Shown here: one piece after another, positions 1 to 8,202 of the stretch
Position numbering within the stretch: position 1 is the first letter of the stretch
Layout: each line of letters opens with the position of its first letter
Source of the DNA: Parcubacteria group bacterium GW2011_GWA2_48_9
Lineage (GTDB): Bacteria; Patescibacteriota; Patescibacteriia; UBA10025
Assembly (NCBI GenBank): GCA_001003705.1
Contig: LCPQ01000002.1
Location: forward strand, 1 to 45,671
Direction of reading: 5' to 3'
Length of the DNA stretch: 45,671 bases
The notes under the pieces: model-generated
The model's database searches: none
Told to the model about the DNA's origin: nothing
The model's input: the letters and a program-made list of their open reading frames with translations, nothing else
Position numbers and translations under genes: made by a program

Positions 1-795
1 TGTCCGCATCCGCCACAAGTCGACATTTGCTGTTGCGCAGAGGAGGCGGTCTACCATCTGTTCTTTTGACATTTCAAGGCTGAAGAGCCCCACAGGGACT
101 TTTGCATTGATGGCAATGTTACGGAGCATATCGAGTGCCAGTGATGTTTTCCCGACAGAAGGACGCGACGCCAGGATGATGAGGTCAGAACGTTGAAAGC
201 CTGCGAGAAGGTTGTCCAGGTCATGGAAGCCGGTCGGGATGCCGCGCAGTTTCCCTGATTCGCGGTGAACTTCATCGATACGTTCGAATGCTTCGGAAAG
301 GATATCGCTCAATGCAACGAAATTCCGCTTGATGTATTTTTGCGATACGTTAAAAATTCGCTGTTCAGACTGGTCGAGAATATGCTGGAGATCTATGTCT
401 TCCTGAAAGGACAGTCGGGTAATCTCCGATGATGCGCTGATGAGACGACGTAGTGTAGCCTTGCGTTGAATGATTTGCGCATGGGAGATTATATGAGACG
501 ACGTTGGCATGCTGCTGGTGAGTTTCGTGAGATAACTCCTGCCGCCTATCTCCTCCAACTTCCCAAGTTCTTTCAAACGGTTCGAAAGCGCCAAAAGATC
601 GATTGGTTCATGCTGACGGAACAAATCAAGCATAGCCGTAAAAATGATACGGTGTTTGTCTGCATAGAAATCGTCTGGACCAATGAAGTCCGAAATTTTT
701 ACGATGGAATCACTGTCAATTAAAAGCGCGCCGAGTACGGATTGCTCAGCTTCCAGGTTTTGAGGTGGTACTTTTTCGATCAGTTCGTCTGCCAT
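1..795 (-). CDS. dnaB: Replicative DNA helicase DnaB, partial (C-terminal part off the contig)
   Basis: Hexameric 5'-3' helicase that unwinds the replication fork. An uninterrupted 265-codon frame runs from ATG at 795 down to the window edge. The N-terminal domain opens with the family pattern PPQNLEAEQSVLGALL, followed by the linker region and the start of the RecA-like C-terminal domain with TGFHDLD and the Walker A motif SRPSVGKTS (Lys about residue 216), then GLFSLEMSKEQM. The rest of the ATPase domain is missing because the window ends. A promoter with a 17-bp spacer (809-837, minus strand) places the transcription start only a few bases before the ATG. It is divergent from the exonuclease gene. 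The family call is secure. Confidence 0.95.
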   Translation of the reverse strand, partial: MADELIEKVPPQNLEAEQSVLGALLIDSDSIVKISDFIGPDDFYADKHRIIFTAMLDLFRQHEPIDLLALSNRLKELGKLEEIGGRSYLTKLTSSMPTSSHIISHAQIIQRKATLRRLISASSEITRLSFQEDIDLQHILDQSEQRIFNVSQKYIKRNFVALSDILSEAFERIDEVHRESGKLRGIPTGFHDLDNLLAGFQRSDLIILASRPSVGKTSLALDMLRNIAINAKVPVGLFSLEMSKEQMVDRLLCATANVDLWRMRT

Positions 796-808
796 AGTAG
801 CGCATGTC

Positions 809-837
809 ATCGTATCATGCTCGTCCCACCTTCTCAA
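809..837 (-). promoter_or_regulatory. Promoter of dnaB
   Basis: On the minus strand, TTGAGA (832-837) and TACGAT (809-814) are separated by exactly 17 bases. The -10 ends 13 bases before the dnaB ATG, so the leader would be about 6 nt and no SD site is present. Confidence 0.6.
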
Positions 838-916
838 GGCGTTTCCGTCCACATGTTGTCCCCTGTATTGATTTGTTCCTGTAATGGCGGCGGCCTGACG
901 CGAAAGCCCCATTCCC

Positions 917-945
917 TTGTCTTTTTTGCATGTTTTTAGTACAAT
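917..945 (+). promoter_or_regulatory. Promoter of the DnaQ-like exonuclease gene
   Basis: TTGTCT (917-922), a 17-base spacer and TACAAT (940-945). A start site 6-8 bases downstream would fall at about 951-953, which excludes the in-frame TTG at 917 and ATG at 944 and leaves ATG 956 with an almost leaderless mRNA. Confidence 0.55.
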
Positions 946-955
946 GGCACATACT

Positions 956-1501
956 ATGAAAAAGCAAGGAGCTATTTCACCAAACGAGCATGTCATCGTT
1001 GATGTCGAAACGACTGGATTCTACCCGGGCCAGGGTGATGAAATTATTGAGGTTGCCGCACAGAGGATAGTCGGCCAGGAGGCTGGTGACACATATACAT
1101 CGCTCGTTTTGACTTCCCGTACACTTACTCCAGAAGGTATCGCTGTCCATGGTATTTCCCCCGAACTCTTGGAACGGGAAGGCCGACCCATCGAAGCAGT
1201 TATGGATGAACTCGTACGATTTATCGGTCGCGCTGCAATCGTGGGACACAATATCGCTTTTGACATGGGATTTATTAACGCGCATTTGGCGCGGCTTGGA
1301 AGGTCGTTACTCGCCAATGAGACAGTTGACACATTGGAATGGGCGCGGAGACTTCTCATATTGCCAGGGTATTCTCTCGACAAGGTTGCGCGGTATTTTA
1401 AAATTCCCCAGGCTGTCGCGCACCGAGCGCTCCCTGATGTTGAAACCACGCGCGAAGTGTTTCTAAAACTCCGAGAACGCTCACAGAGTTTAGTCAGGTA
1501 A
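956..1501 (+). CDS. DnaQ-like 3'-5' exonuclease (DEDD family)
   Basis: Probable proofreading or repair exonuclease, 181 aa, a single RNase T/DnaQ domain. Exo I is VIVDVETTGFYPG with the metal-binding Asp and Glu (D-x-E); Exo II is the VGHNIAFDMGF segment; Exo III is HRALPDVETT, the H-x4-D form of the DEDDh class. I chose ATG 956 because the promoter -10 overlaps the ATG at 944; an in-frame extension to TTG 917 would lie inside the promoter. Short stand-alone DnaQ domains like this act as a Pol III epsilon subunit or as independent exonucleases; sequence alone does not decide which. It is followed by a hairpin cluster and a tRNA gene. Confidence 0.85.
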   Translation: MKKQGAISPNEHVIVDVETTGFYPGQGDEIIEVAAQRIVGQEAGDTYTSLVLTSRTLTPEGIAVHGISPELLEREGRPIEAVMDELVRFIGRAAIVGHNIAFDMGFINAHLARLGRSLLANETVDTLEWARRLLILPGYSLDKVARYFKIPQAVAHRALPDVETTREVFLKLRERSQSLVR

Positions 1502-1517
1502 CATGTGCGCCGTTAGT

Positions 1518-1545
1518 CCCGACGTTCGCCAAGTGCGAAGTCGGG
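1518..1545. repeat. Long hairpin downstream of the exonuclease gene
   Basis: CCCGAC-G-TTCGC, loop CAAGT, GCGAA-GTCGGG: 11 paired positions with one bulged G. There is no T-tract, so it is not a canonical terminator. A second stem, CCCGAT (1548-1553) with ATCGGG (1569-1574), follows at once, and related CCCGAT/GACGGG words recur to about 1653. This looks like a REP-type palindrome cluster. Confidence 0.6.
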
Positions 1546-1575
1546 ATCCCGATTCTCCAAAAGAAGACATCGGGA

Positions 1576-1624
1576 CTCAATGGTAAAGCCCCATCGCACG
1601 ACGAGGTATGCAGGAGCCTCTTAA
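1576..1624 (+). other. Possible decayed tRNA-Lys-like remnant
   Basis: Positions 1576-1589 match the D-arm of the adjacent tRNA-Lys (1716-1729) in 13 of 14 bases, and 1616-1624 match its anticodon region (1734-1742) in 9 of 9, in the same order but about 22 bases further apart. No cloverleaf can be folded here. It may be a broken tRNA copy or chance. Confidence 0.3.
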
Positions 1625-1705
1625 ATCCCGATGCCGCGACGGGACCCAAGGTTGACGATCAATAACTTGATTAACGATTATTAACAGACTCTCGCCTAAT
1701 CCCTT

Positions 1706-1777
1706 GCGTCCATAGCTCAATGGTAGAGCAGAGGCCTCTTAAGCCTAAGGTTGGAGGTTCGAGTCCCCCTGGACGCA
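1706..1777 (+). tRNA. tRNA-Lys (anticodon CUU)
   Basis: A 72-nt cloverleaf: acceptor GCGTCCA/TGGACGC, D stem GCTC/GAGC, anticodon loop CTCTTAA giving CUU, T-loop TTCGAGT, discriminator A1777. CCA is not encoded. Two stem positions do not pair: 27-43 (G-A) and 51-63 in the T stem (A-C). Flanks 1695-1705 and 1778-1787 are nearly complementary (one bulge, one wobble) and would lengthen the acceptor stem in the precursor. TTGACG at 1652-1657 is a possible -35; the -10 is unclear. Confidence 0.85.
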
Positions 1778-1895
1778 AAGGATTGGGTGACGTAAAAGAA
1801 TTTTCATCAGCACAGCCCGGCCCGAAGGGCGACTCCTGCTGCGCACACCAAGTACACCACTTCCCGAAGTATCATTTATTTGGTACTCTTTGAGC

Positions 1896-1985
1896 ATGGG
1901 TTTAAACGGCGGTCAGACATTTATCCTTATTCTGCTCGTCATCGTGCTGGGCGGGTTTTACTTGTATACCAGGAAACGTTATTAG
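1896..1985 (+). CDS. 29-aa single-pass membrane micropeptide
   Basis: ATG 1896 to TAG 1985. The product has a short Gly/Asn N-terminus, a continuous hydrophobic helix (about residues 9-24, rich in Ile, Leu and Val) and a basic tail YTRKRY, the pattern of an inner-membrane micropeptide with its C-terminus in the cytoplasm. A hairpin GCGCC-ctttaG-GCGC starts on the stop codon (1985-1999). No homologue is recognised, and the reading frame is short enough that chance cannot be excluded, but the amphipathic layout and adjacent hairpin favour a real gene. Confidence 0.45.
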   Translation: MGLNGGQTFILILLVIVLGGFYLYTRKRY

Positions 1986-2051
1986 CGCCCTTTAGGCGCA
2001 CTCAGCAAGTCTATTCATCTAAGAATCCTGCTTAGACGGTCGGAGACTTTT

Positions 2052-2080
2052 TTGCCTATAGGCCTTTTTTCTAATACACT
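2052..2080 (+). promoter_or_regulatory. Promoter of the P-type ATPase gene
   Basis: TTGCCT (2052-2057), a 17-base spacer and TACACT (2075-2080), 9 bases before ATG 2090. The -35 and spacer overlap the terminator-like palindrome at 2054-2070, and the mRNA would be essentially leaderless. Confidence 0.5.
2054..2070 (+). terminator. Compact palindrome plus T-tract
   Basis: GCCTATAGGC followed by CTTTTTT. Only GCC/GGC can close a hairpin around TATA, so the stem is short. It resembles the terminator at 4815-4834; together they flank the ATPase gene. Confidence 0.45.
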
Positions 2081-2089
2081 ATACGGTGT

Positions 2090-4789
2090 ATGACAAAGTC
2101 CGAACTGCACACACTGTCGATTGACCAGGCATTCCAGCATCTCCAATCCTCGCATGCGGGGTTATCAGCAGATGAAGCCGCTAAGCGCTTAGTTCGCTAT
2201 GGCAGAAACGAACTGCCCCATGAGCGGCCGTTTTCGTATGCAACCGTTTTTTTCTCCCAGTTTAAAAATATTTTGATTATCATATTACTCGGTGCGGTAG
2301 CCATTAGTTTCGTACTGCGCGACTATGTTGACGGATATGTGATTCTCGCCGCAATCAGCTTAAACGTCGTCATAGGCTTCATTCAAGAGATCCGGGCCGA
2401 ACGGTCACTCGAAAAACTACGTCAAATCGTGACGTTCAAGGCATCTGTGCGCCGAGACGGGCAAGAGACTCGGATAGGCGCGGCGGAGTTAGTACCAGGT
2501 GATGTCGTCATGCTTCGCACAGGGAATCGAGTGCCAGCCGATGTACGACTCGTCAAGGTGTACGATTTAAAGACTAACGAAGCGGCATTAACAGGAGAAT
2601 CCGCGCCGGTTGAAAAAATTATTGATTCGCTCCCAAGTGCCGTTGTTATTGCGGAGAGAAAAAATTGCGCCTTTTTTGGCACGACTGTCGTACGTGGAAC
2701 TGCAGAAGGGATGGTTATTGCTACAGGATTAGACACTGAACTCGGTAAGATTGCCGAACTTCTTAAGTCAACGAAAGAAGAGCCCACACCTCTTCAGCAC
2801 AAACTCACTATATTTAGTCGCCAGCTAGGCACGACGATATTGGGCATCAGCTCATTACTTTTTGTAGTCGGCTTACTTCTCGGGTATGATCCTGAACAAA
2901 TGTTTGTTACAGCCGTCGCGCTTGCCGTTGCCGCAGTACCCGAGGGATTAGTGGTCGCCGTGACAGTGGTGCTGGCGATAGGAATGAGAAGCATTTTGAA
3001 ACAGGGATCCTTGGTTCGAAAGTTGGTAGCGGCTGAAACTCTCGGGTCCACCACAGTCATCTGTGCCGATAAGACGGGTACGCTTACCGAGGGCATCATG
3101 CGTGTTGTTAAAGTTGTTACCCATGATCGTCATACGGATCCGCGTACTGCACACCAACATACTGATACACCCCATCCTGATGCGAGTCCAAGTTATTTCC
3201 TTGCTCTCGAAATTGGCGTACTCGCATCAGATGCCTACATAGAAAATCCTGATGCGCGTTTCGAACACCGCCGTATTATCGGTACGCCGACAGAACAGGC
3301 CCTTACCTACGCTGCATCGCAGGCAGGCGTTAACCAGCGGGAGCTTGCTAAGCAGTATCGCCGTCTCGAAGAGTTTCCATTTGATTCTGAGCACAAATAC
3401 ATGGCAACGCTGCACGAAGATAGTCAAAAACACCGTATACTTTTTATCAAAGGTGCGCCGGAGATTTTATTGGGAAAGTCTGTGTATATCGAAACGAGTG
3501 GGAAAGAAGTGGTGCTATCTCCTGAAAGACGAGCTAAACTTTCAGATGAATACCGCCAACTATCGAAGGAAGGGCTGCGCCTTCTTGCCGTGGGGTATAA
3601 AAAAGTTGGGGTAGACTTTTCTGACCTTCGGCACCACCTTGATTTACTCAACAAAATGGTGATAGTCGGATTTATGGCGATGAAAGATCCTTTGCGGCTA
3701 GAAGCGAAGGCCACTATTGAGCAGGCAATGGGTGCAGGTATCAAGACGGTGATGATCACTGGCGACCATCGTCTCACGGCGACCGCAATAGCCAGTGAAC
3801 TTGGTCTTCCAGCCCAAGAAGGTAACATCATCGAAGGCGCACGGTTCGAGAAACTCACCCACGAAGATCTGCCACAACGCGTCCATGACATTTCAGTGTA
3901 TGCACGGGTGAATCCCAAGGATAAATTGCGGATCATTGATGCATTGCAAGAACGCGGAGACGTTGTCGCAATGACGGGCGATGGGGTGAATGATGCGCCC
4001 GCCTTGAAATCAGCTGATATCGGCATTGCCCTTGGGTCTGGTACCGATGTGGCGAAGGAAACTGCAGACATTGTCTTATTGGACAACAACTTTAAGACAA
4101 TCGTTCACGCCGTTGAACAGGGCCGCATCATCTACGATAATATCCGCAAGATTATTCTCTATCTACTTTCCGACAGTTTCACGGAAATTTTACTCATTGG
4201 TGCGAGCCTACTCATTGGGCTTATCGTTCCCGGTGGATTTGTGCTGCCATTACTTGCTTCGCAAATCCTGTGGATTAACCTCATTACTGACGGTTTTCCA
4301 TATGTGGCCCTGACAATGGAACCAGCAGAAGGCGATGTCATGAAAGAGCGGCCTGTTTCACGGAAAGAGCATATTGTTTCCAGGCGCATGTGGTTGTTTG
4401 TCGGACTGATCAGTGTCATAACGGCAATCGTTAATCTCGCTGTGTTTGTGAGTATGTTATCTCACACAGGCGATGTCGAACGGGTTCGTACACTCATCTT
4501 TACTTCAGTGGCAATTGATTCGCTACTGTATGTATTCAGTATCAGGTCGCTGCACATCCCGATTTGGCGTACGAATTTCTTTTCGAACTGGTATCTTATT
4601 GCGGCAGTAGGTGTCGCGTGTATATTGCAGCTTGCCGCTATATATGCTCCGATACTACAGAACGTGTTTGAAACCGTCAGTTTACGCGGCAGTGACTGGC
4701 TCATTGTTCTCGTACTCTGCGTCATTGCTCTCATCGCTAGTGAGGGAGGAAAATACATCCTGTTTCGAACTAGCCGGCCCGTATCATAA
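2090..4789 (+). CDS. P-type cation-transporting ATPase (Ca2+-type, P2)
   Basis: Membrane ion pump of 899 aa, full length for the P2 family. In order: N-terminal cation ATPase domain; actuator domain with TGES (168-171); M4 with PEGL (Glu285); phosphorylation motif DKTGTLT (Asp327); nucleotide-binding domain; hinge TGDGVNDAP (around 629-637); M5 with SDSFTE (Glu699); M6 NLITDG (Asn730, Asp734); C-terminal membrane helices. Against SERCA, the site II ligands (M4 Glu, M6 Asn and Asp) and the M5 Glu are kept, while the M5 Asn of site I appears as Ser, suggesting one Ca2+ site; that specificity is inferred. The start is an ATG 9 bases after the -10, without an SD site. Monocistronic: flanked by T-tract hairpins on both sides. 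Confidence 0.92.
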   Translation: MTKSELHTLSIDQAFQHLQSSHAGLSADEAAKRLVRYGRNELPHERPFSYATVFFSQFKNILIIILLGAVAISFVLRDYVDGYVILAAISLNVVIGFIQEIRAERSLEKLRQIVTFKASVRRDGQETRIGAAELVPGDVVMLRTGNRVPADVRLVKVYDLKTNEAALTGESAPVEKIIDSLPSAVVIAERKNCAFFGTTVVRGTAEGMVIATGLDTELGKIAELLKSTKEEPTPLQHKLTIFSRQLGTTILGISSLLFVVGLLLGYDPEQMFVTAVALAVAAVPEGLVVAVTVVLAIGMRSILKQGSLVRKLVAAETLGSTTVICADKTGTLTEGIMRVVKVVTHDRHTDPRTAHQHTDTPHPDASPSYFLALEIGVLASDAYIENPDARFEHRRIIGTPTEQALTYAASQAGVNQRELAKQYRRLEEFPFDSEHKYMATLHEDSQKHRILFIKGAPEILLGKSVYIETSGKEVVLSPERRAKLSDEYRQLSKEGLRLLAVGYKKVGVDFSDLRHHLDLLNKMVIVGFMAMKDPLRLEAKATIEQAMGAGIKTVMITGDHRLTATAIASELGLPAQEGNIIEGARFEKLTHEDLPQRVHDISVYARVNPKDKLRIIDALQERGDVVAMTGDGVNDAPALKSADIGIALGSGTDVAKETADIVLLDNNFKTIVHAVEQGRIIYDNIRKIILYLLSDSFTEILLIGASLLIGLIVPGGFVLPLLASQILWINLITDGFPYVALTMEPAEGDVMKERPVSRKEHIVSRRMWLFVGLISVITAIVNLAVFVSMLSHTGDVERVRTLIFTSVAIDSLLYVFSIRSLHIPIWRTNFFSNWYLIAAVGVACILQLAAIYAPILQNVFETVSLRGSDWLIVLVLCVIALIASEGGKYILFRTSRPVS

Positions 4790-4814
4790 CGGAGTTGGCC
4801 ATACCTCCCATTAT

Positions 4815-4834
4815 GCCTATTTTAGGCCTTTTTT
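4815..4834 (+). terminator. Intrinsic terminator of the ATPase gene
   Basis: GCCTA (4815-4819), TAGGC (4823-4827), then C and six T. It is placed 25 bases after the ATPase stop, and its T-tract runs directly into the asnS promoter. Confidence 0.6.
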
Positions 4835-4837
4835 ACT

Positions 4838-4866
4838 TTGCATGGGTGCCAGAAGCGGTGTATACT
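4838..4866 (+). promoter_or_regulatory. Promoter of asnS
   Basis: TTGCAT (4838-4843), a 17-base spacer and TATACT (4861-4866). The -10 ends 11 bases before ATG 4878, so the leader is about 4 nt. Confidence 0.65.
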
Positions 4867-4877
4867 GAAGTCTGCAT

Positions 4878-6041
4878 ATGCAGTGCATTGATGTTCGAAA
4901 AGTCGATAAATTTGTGGGTAAGACGGTATGCCTTCAGGGGTGGGCATACAACTTTCGCTCATCGACGGGCACTGTCAAAAAAGAGCCGCGCTCACCTTCC
5001 GGATATGAACTTACTGTTTCCGATATATCCGTCGTTTATCGAGCAGAAGCATATCCCATTGCGAAAAAAGAACACGGTACAGAATTTCTCTTTGATCACC
5101 GGCATTTATGGGTTCGGTCTTCTCGCCAGGCAGCCGTATTGCGCATTCGTGATCAGGTGATATGGTCTCTACGGTCGTTCTTGCGAGAAAGGGGCTTTAC
5201 GCTCACCGACACGCCAATTCTTACGCCGACATCCTGTGAAGGGACGACGACGCTTTTTGAAACTGACTATTTTGGCGAAAAAGCCTATCTCGCGCAATCA
5301 GGACAGTTATACCTCGAGGCGCTGGCAGCGTCGTTGGGAAAAGTATATGACTTTGGGCCAACGTTCCGGGCCGAGAAGTCAAAGACACGAAGACATTTAA
5401 TGGAATTTTGGATGCTCGATGCTGAAGTGGCGTTTATGCACCACGATGAGAGTCTCGAACTTCAGGAAGCGCTGATTGAACGAGTCGTGCAGGACGCACT
5501 TACACAATCAGCGAAAGAGTTAACCCTTCTTGAGCGTGATGTGGTTCATCTAAAAAACGTTCATGCACCGTTTCATCGTATTACCTATGACGATGCAGTA
5601 TCTTTGCTGAAGGAAAAAGGGTCTGATATCACGCTCGGTCAGGATTTAGGCGCCGATGATGAAACGAAGCTTTCCGAAGAGTTCGACCGTCCGGTGTTCA
5701 TTACGCACTACCCAGCGGCTATAAAGGCGTTTTATATGAAACCGGATCCGATGAATCCAACCAGGGCGCTATGCGCTGACTTAATCGCCACGGAAGGATA
5801 TGGAGAGATTATTGGCGGCTCTGAGCGCATCGATGATTTAGCACTGTTGGAACGCCGGTTCAAAGAGCATAAACTACCTCGAAAACCGTTCGAATGGTAT
5901 TTGGATCTGCGTCGCTACGGTTCATTTCCTCATTCCGGTTTTGGTATCGGACTAGAACGTGTAGTTACGTGGATAGCTGGTCTCCCGCACGTCCGTGAGG
6001 CGATACCCTTCCCGCGTTTACTTAATAGATTACAACCATAA
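4878..6041 (+). CDS. asnS: Asparaginyl-tRNA synthetase with a shortened OB fold
   Basis: Class IIb synthetase charging tRNA-Asn. The catalytic core is intact: [19 protein letters not shown], motif 2 [29 protein letters not shown] and motif 3 [14 protein letters not shown]. At 387 aa it is about 45 residues shorter than the usual form. The loss is internal: the N-terminal anticodon-binding OB fold runs normally through GWAYNFRSS (residues 21-29), then jumps to [16 protein letters not shown], which in other AsnRS follows the central OB strands. Frame is kept across the join (about 4959-4968). The core's [17 protein letters not shown] signature distinguishes it from AspRS. A true OB-fold deletion would weaken anticodon recognition; whether the enzyme is active is unknown. 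Confidence 0.92.
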   Translation: MQCIDVRKVDKFVGKTVCLQGWAYNFRSSTGTVKKEPRSPSGYELTVSDISVVYRAEAYPIAKKEHGTEFLFDHRHLWVRSSRQAAVLRIRDQVIWSLRSFLRERGFTLTDTPILTPTSCEGTTTLFETDYFGEKAYLAQSGQLYLEALAASLGKVYDFGPTFRAEKSKTRRHLMEFWMLDAEVAFMHHDESLELQEALIERVVQDALTQSAKELTLLERDVVHLKNVHAPFHRITYDDAVSLLKEKGSDITLGQDLGADDETKLSEEFDRPVFITHYPAAIKAFYMKPDPMNPTRALCADLIATEGYGEIIGGSERIDDLALLERRFKEHKLPRKPFEWYLDLRRYGSFPHSGFGIGLERVVTWIAGLPHVREAIPFPRLLNRLQP

Positions 6042-6048
6042 ACAACAT

Positions 6049-6465
6049 ATGAAAAATATTATTCATGACACCCGGGGCGTTGGCACTACGGCGATTCTTA
6101 TTTTCGCCGTCTTTGCCCTTACATTGGTGCTAGGCAACGGCATTATGATGTCCCTAAATAATCAACGGAAGGCTGACATGGCCCAGGCGCAGATTGCGGG
6201 ATTCGAAGTGGTACAGCAGCTTTGCGGCGAAGCATATAATCAAAATACCCCTGAGTGCCAAATTACGAGGGCAGTCGCGTGCGGGAAGTATTTTCTCTTG
6301 CGGAGTGATTGCGAAGATACTGATCCCGTCCTATTGAATGCCAGCGGTTCAGTGATCGGTACGTGCTCATCGGATGGCGCTCTCACGGTTGAACGATGTG
6401 AAAAGTACTTGAAGCCCTACTCAGTTCTTACGTGCTTAGAAGAAGAGAATATCTGTGTTTTTTGA
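6049..6465 (+). CDS. Small pilin/PilX-like membrane-anchored protein
   Basis: 138 aa from ATG 6049; the frame is open further upstream into asnS but this ATG lies 7 bases after the asnS stop. A short polar N-terminus ending in TRGVG precedes a long hydrophobic helix (about residues 12-34) and a Cys-containing exported domain with eight or so cysteines, including CQITRAVACGKYF and ERCEKY. The layout recalls PilX, TadE or minor pseudopilins, but the Glu at position 5 of type IV prepilins is absent, so this is only a topology resemblance. It sits between asnS and aspS with no apparent functional link. No family is assigned. Confidence 0.7.
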   Translation: MKNIIHDTRGVGTTAILIFAVFALTLVLGNGIMMSLNNQRKADMAQAQIAGFEVVQQLCGEAYNQNTPECQITRAVACGKYFLLRSDCEDTDPVLLNASGSVIGTCSSDGALTVERCEKYLKPYSVLTCLEEENICVF

Positions 6466-6486
6466 TTAACAATGATTGATTCCAGT

Positions 6487-7878
6487 ATGAAACGAACTCT
6501 CATCCATGATTCAGCGACGCACATCGGCCGGGAGGTGCGTATCAATGGTTGGGTAAATGCAACACGACGGATGGGGAAGATGGTATTTACCGACGTGCGA
6601 GATATTTCCGGCGTAGTACAAGTAGTTTTTACTCCCGAGAATGCCGATGTCCTCGAGCGGGCGCAGGCTTTGCGTCCCGAGTTCGTTGTCGAAGTAGTCG
6701 GAATGGTTAATCAGCGCCCTGAAAAGCTGGTGAAAAAAGACTCGCCCACAGGAAGCCTTGAAATCTTGGCGAAGGACTTGCATATTCTCGCAGAATCAAA
6801 GACCCCGCCATTCGAAATTATTGAAACGTCAAAAGAAGAGCCCTCGGAGGAAGTTCGGTATAAGTACCGCTATCTAGATCTCCGGCGACAGCGGAAACAG
6901 CGCATGATTATCAGTCGTTCGAAAGCCATCAAGTTTATCCGTGATTTCCTCCACGCGCGGGGGTTTACCGAAGTTGAAACCCCCATCCTTGCCAAATCTA
7001 CTCCTGAGGGCGCACGGGATTATCTCGTACCATCACGGGCGTTTCCCGGAAAATTTTATGCTCTTCCACAGTCCCCCCAGCAATATAAACAACTCCTGAT
7101 GGTTGCGGGCCTAGAAAAGTACTTCCAAATAGCCCCATGCTTCCGCGACGAAGACGCGAGGTCAGACAGAGCTCCCGACCAGTTTTACCAGCTGGATCTC
7201 GAGATGTCCTTCACGAGCCAGGACGAGATACTCGCACTGACCGAGGAGCTTTTTACTGCCCTCATTAAGGAGCTATTTCCACAGAAGAAAATCATGACGT
7301 CTCCCTGGCCGCGTTTGACGCACGCTGAGGTGATGGAAAAATACGGCACCGATAAGCCCGATTTAAGGAAAAACAAGAACGATCCGGATGAGCTCGCGTT
7401 TTGTTTCGTCGTCGACTGGCCGCTTTTCGAGCAGACAAAAGAGGATGGGCATTACGCGCCCGCGCACCACATGTTTACGGCGCCAAAAGAAGCTGACGTT
7501 CCACTATTGGATTCAGACCCCTTCAAAGCGAAATCGTGGCAACACGACGTTGTGTTGAACGGGTACGAAGTTGGCGGTGGCAGTATCAGGATCACGAACC
7601 CGAAAATCCAGGAAAAGATTTTCGAGCTCGTCGGCATTTCAAAAGGAGATGCACGAACCCAGTTCGGCCATATGTTGGAAGCGTTTGAATACGGCGTCCC
7701 ACCTCATGGGGGAATTGCGCCAGGTATTGACCGGCTGTTCATGATATTGTTTGGTGAATCAAGCGTCCGTGAGGTTGTCGCGTTCCCAAAGACGGCAGAT
7801 AATAGGGAAATTATGACAGGCTCACCCAGTGAGGTTGCTGATCAACAGTTGGAAGATTTGCATATTTCTACTAAATAG
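6487..7878 (+). CDS. aspS: Aspartyl-tRNA synthetase, bacterial type lacking the GAD domain
   Basis: Charges tRNA-Asp. The start at ATG 6487 gives MKRTLIHD, the normal family N-terminus; an in-frame ATG at 6472 adds five residues. The OB fold contains VNATRRMGKMVFTDVRD, then RYKYRYLDLRR, TPILAKSTPEGARDYLVPSR, the PQSPQQYKQLL segment, motif 2 CFRDEDARSDRAPDQF and motif 3 GGIAPGIDRL. At 463 aa it is over 100 residues shorter than typical bacterial AspRS because YGTDKPDLR passes almost directly to FCFVVDWPLFE with no GAD insertion. Met occupies the OB-fold position that is His in non-discriminating and Leu in discriminating enzymes; with asnS nearby, a discriminating enzyme is likely (inference). 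Confidence 0.95.
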   Translation: MKRTLIHDSATHIGREVRINGWVNATRRMGKMVFTDVRDISGVVQVVFTPENADVLERAQALRPEFVVEVVGMVNQRPEKLVKKDSPTGSLEILAKDLHILAESKTPPFEIIETSKEEPSEEVRYKYRYLDLRRQRKQRMIISRSKAIKFIRDFLHARGFTEVETPILAKSTPEGARDYLVPSRAFPGKFYALPQSPQQYKQLLMVAGLEKYFQIAPCFRDEDARSDRAPDQFYQLDLEMSFTSQDEILALTEELFTALIKELFPQKKIMTSPWPRLTHAEVMEKYGTDKPDLRKNKNDPDELAFCFVVDWPLFEQTKEDGHYAPAHHMFTAPKEADVPLLDSDPFKAKSWQHDVVLNGYEVGGGSIRITNPKIQEKIFELVGISKGDARTQFGHMLEAFEYGVPPHGGIAPGIDRLFMILFGESSVREVVAFPKTADNREIMTGSPSEVADQQLEDLHISTK

Positions 7879-7880
7879 CG

Positions 7881-8192
7881 ATGAGACTTTCGTCACTGCA
7901 AAAATATATCCTCCGCGAATGCCACGGCGTCAAAGGAGTTTACAAACGAAATCGCTTGCTATCGTTTTATGCGAAACAGAAAGATGCGCCGAAAGGGGAG
8001 GATCAGCAGAATACGATTACAAAAAGTCTCGAGCGTCTCATCGATAAGGAGCTGTTGATCGGTCTCGGTCGCCGTACGCCGCACATGTGGTTCATCGACG
8101 ACATCAAGCTGACCACCAAGGGTAAAAAAGTTGCACGGCATCTCTTTGGCGAACAACAGAGTTTTGCTTTTCGTTTTTCAAAAAAGAAATAA
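7881..8192 (+). CDS. Small winged-helix-like hypothetical protein
   Basis: 103 aa, two bases after the aspS stop, so probably co-transcribed. It is basic, with helices SLQKYILRECHG and TITKSLERLIDKELLIGLGRR followed by a beta-like IKLTTKGKKVARHL, the pattern of a small winged-helix domain (recognition helix then KLTTKG wing). Presumably a DNA- or RNA-binding protein. No metal-binding residues and no signal peptide. The winged-helix reading is from secondary-structure pattern only. Confidence 0.7.
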   Translation: MRLSSLQKYILRECHGVKGVYKRNRLLSFYAKQKDAPKGEDQQNTITKSLERLIDKELLIGLGRRTPHMWFIDDIKLTTKGKKVARHLFGEQQSFAFRFSKKK

Positions 8193-8202
8193 TTTTACGT
8201 CT

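Noticed and set aside
917-955. Longer exonuclease start at TTG 917 or ATG 944
   Set aside because: Both lie in or on the promoter elements.
1021-1449. Minus-strand 142-codon frame opposite the exonuclease gene
   Set aside because: Ser/Thr/Pro-rich antisense shadow of a clear DnaQ-domain gene.
3424-4089. 221-codon minus-strand frame opposite the ATPase
   Set aside because: Shadow of highly conserved P-type ATPase motifs on the other strand.
4795-5160. Plus-strand frame crossing the asnS start
   Set aside because: It runs through the terminator and promoter of asnS and has no protein-like pattern.
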